The notes under the pieces: generated by a model
Told to the model about the DNA's origin: nothing
Databases searched by the model: none
What the model saw: only the letters and a program-made list of their open reading frames with translations
Position numbers and translations under genes: made by a program
NCBI GenBank assembly: GCA_031267855.1
Contig: JAIRYH010000108.1
Coordinates: 1-5,394, forward strand
Source: Prevotellaceae bacterium
GTDB lineage: Bacteria; Bacteroidota; Bacteroidia; Bacteroidales; UBA932
Direction: 5' to 3'
Length of the DNA: 5,394 nt
Shown here: in pieces, positions 4,996 to 5,394 of the stretch
Layout: every line of letters starts with the position of its first letter
How positions within the stretch are numbered: the stretch's first letter is position 1

Positions 4996-5394
4996 TTTTA
5001 CGTGCTCCTTGACGTATTGACTTTAGATATATAAACAATAATATATCGCTTTAACTTTTATTCTGCCGGGTTTCTGAAATCAGGAAAATTTCTACTCATC
5101 ATGAATGTAAGTCAAAGCGACCCTGCCGGGAGTGGATGTGGGTTGCTGTACTTATTTGATGAGTGGGTTTTCCTGAACCTCAGAAACCAATGAGTATAGT
5201 ATCCCTCTCCACTCTTGGTTTTTTTAGTGGAATAGAGAAAAAATCACGGTAAAAGTTAGAGAAAACAGTTGCAGAAAATAATTGGTAATAATTTCTGCAC
5301 TGTTTGGCAGTGAATATAAATCGCAGCAGGGGGCTGTTTTGTAATTGGTGTTTGTGTTTGAAAGCAGCCCCGACAGCTGCAAAAGTTAAGAACT
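4996..5394 (+). ncRNA. Candidate large structured non-coding RNA (right end not in window)
   Basis: About 400 nt downstream of a near-perfect promoter contain no convincing gene but several long helices, worked out by hand. A leader hairpin pairs GATATAT (5026-5032) with ATATATC (5041-5047). The main hairpin spans 5069-5188 with five helices: 5069-5077/5180-5188, 5081-5088/5168-5175, 5094-5101/5157-5164, 5107-5112/5150-5155 and 5116-5123/5140-5147. That is about 39 pairs with two G-U pairs and a 16-nt loop. Next come 5205-5213/5226-5237 (9 pairs, one bulge), 5264-5277/5292-5304 (13 pairs, one bulged U) and 5330-5336/5365-5371 extended by 5323-5327/5376-5380. TAACTTTTA (5052-5060) can close on 5250-5258, or TTAACTTTT (5051-5059) on 5381-5389. 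I see no RNase P core, tmRNA ends or SRP tetraloop. Candidates are 6S-like RNA, the Bacteroidales-1 motif, a reverse-transcriptase-associated RNA, or a leader for a gene beyond the window. The true ends are unknown. Confidence 0.55.

Noticed and set aside
5101..5193. 30-codon ORF (MNVSQSDPAGSG...) inside the large hairpin
   Set aside because: Both arms of its sequence are explained by base pairing, an open frame this short is not unusual by chance, and it lacks a run of one amino acid that would suggest an attenuation leader peptide.
4996..5394. RNase P RNA, tmRNA or SRP RNA
   Set aside because: I looked for the RNase P core near GAGGAAAGTCC, tmRNA-type ends with a tag ORF, and the SRP GGAA-loop domain, on the plus strand, plus the RNase P core on the minus strand, and found none.

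Overview
The window looks like chromosomal DNA from a member of the Bacteroidota, most likely the order Bacteroidales. Three things point there: the gene order rpmB-rpmG-DUF4295-ftsY and the cluster hpt-adk-obgE; translation starts preceded by A-rich sequence rather than Shine-Dalgarno motifs; and two good matches to the Bacteroidota promoter form TTTG-N19-20-TAnnTTTG. I cannot fix the genus from the sequence.

Layout. Positions 1-345 hold no credible gene. They contain a five-copy array with an exact 41-bp period, each copy carrying a 17-bp palindrome (77-257). Positions 346-4389 are seven minus-strand housekeeping genes in two groups. The first group in the direction of transcription is hpt (4389-3850), adk (3838-3248) and obgE (3202-2204), tightly packed and ending at strong hairpins. 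The second group starts at its own promoter (2082-2113): rpmB (bL28), rpmG (bL33), a 54-residue DUF4295 protein too short for a 60-residue ORF cutoff, and ftsY. This group joins ribosome assembly with co-translational membrane targeting, while the first joins purine salvage, adenylate balance and a ribosome-assembly GTPase.

Positions 4390-5394 differ in character: plus-strand, lower in GC, and divergent from hpt. They hold a 58-codon ORF for a predicted single-pass membrane peptide (4668-4844), bracketed by two near-identical copies of a GATTTACN-type 8-bp repeat. A nearly perfect Bacteroidota promoter follows (4959-4989). Beyond it lie about 400 nt without a convincing gene, which fold on paper into a multi-helix RNA: one imperfect hairpin of about 39 base pairs, three further hairpins, and a 5' strand able to pair with either of two 3' copies of the same sequence. 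This RNA is the best candidate for something undescribed here. It could be a 6S-like regulator, another known Bacteroidales RNA, the RNA of a reverse-transcriptase system, or a long leader for a gene beyond the window. The sequence alone does not decide between these.
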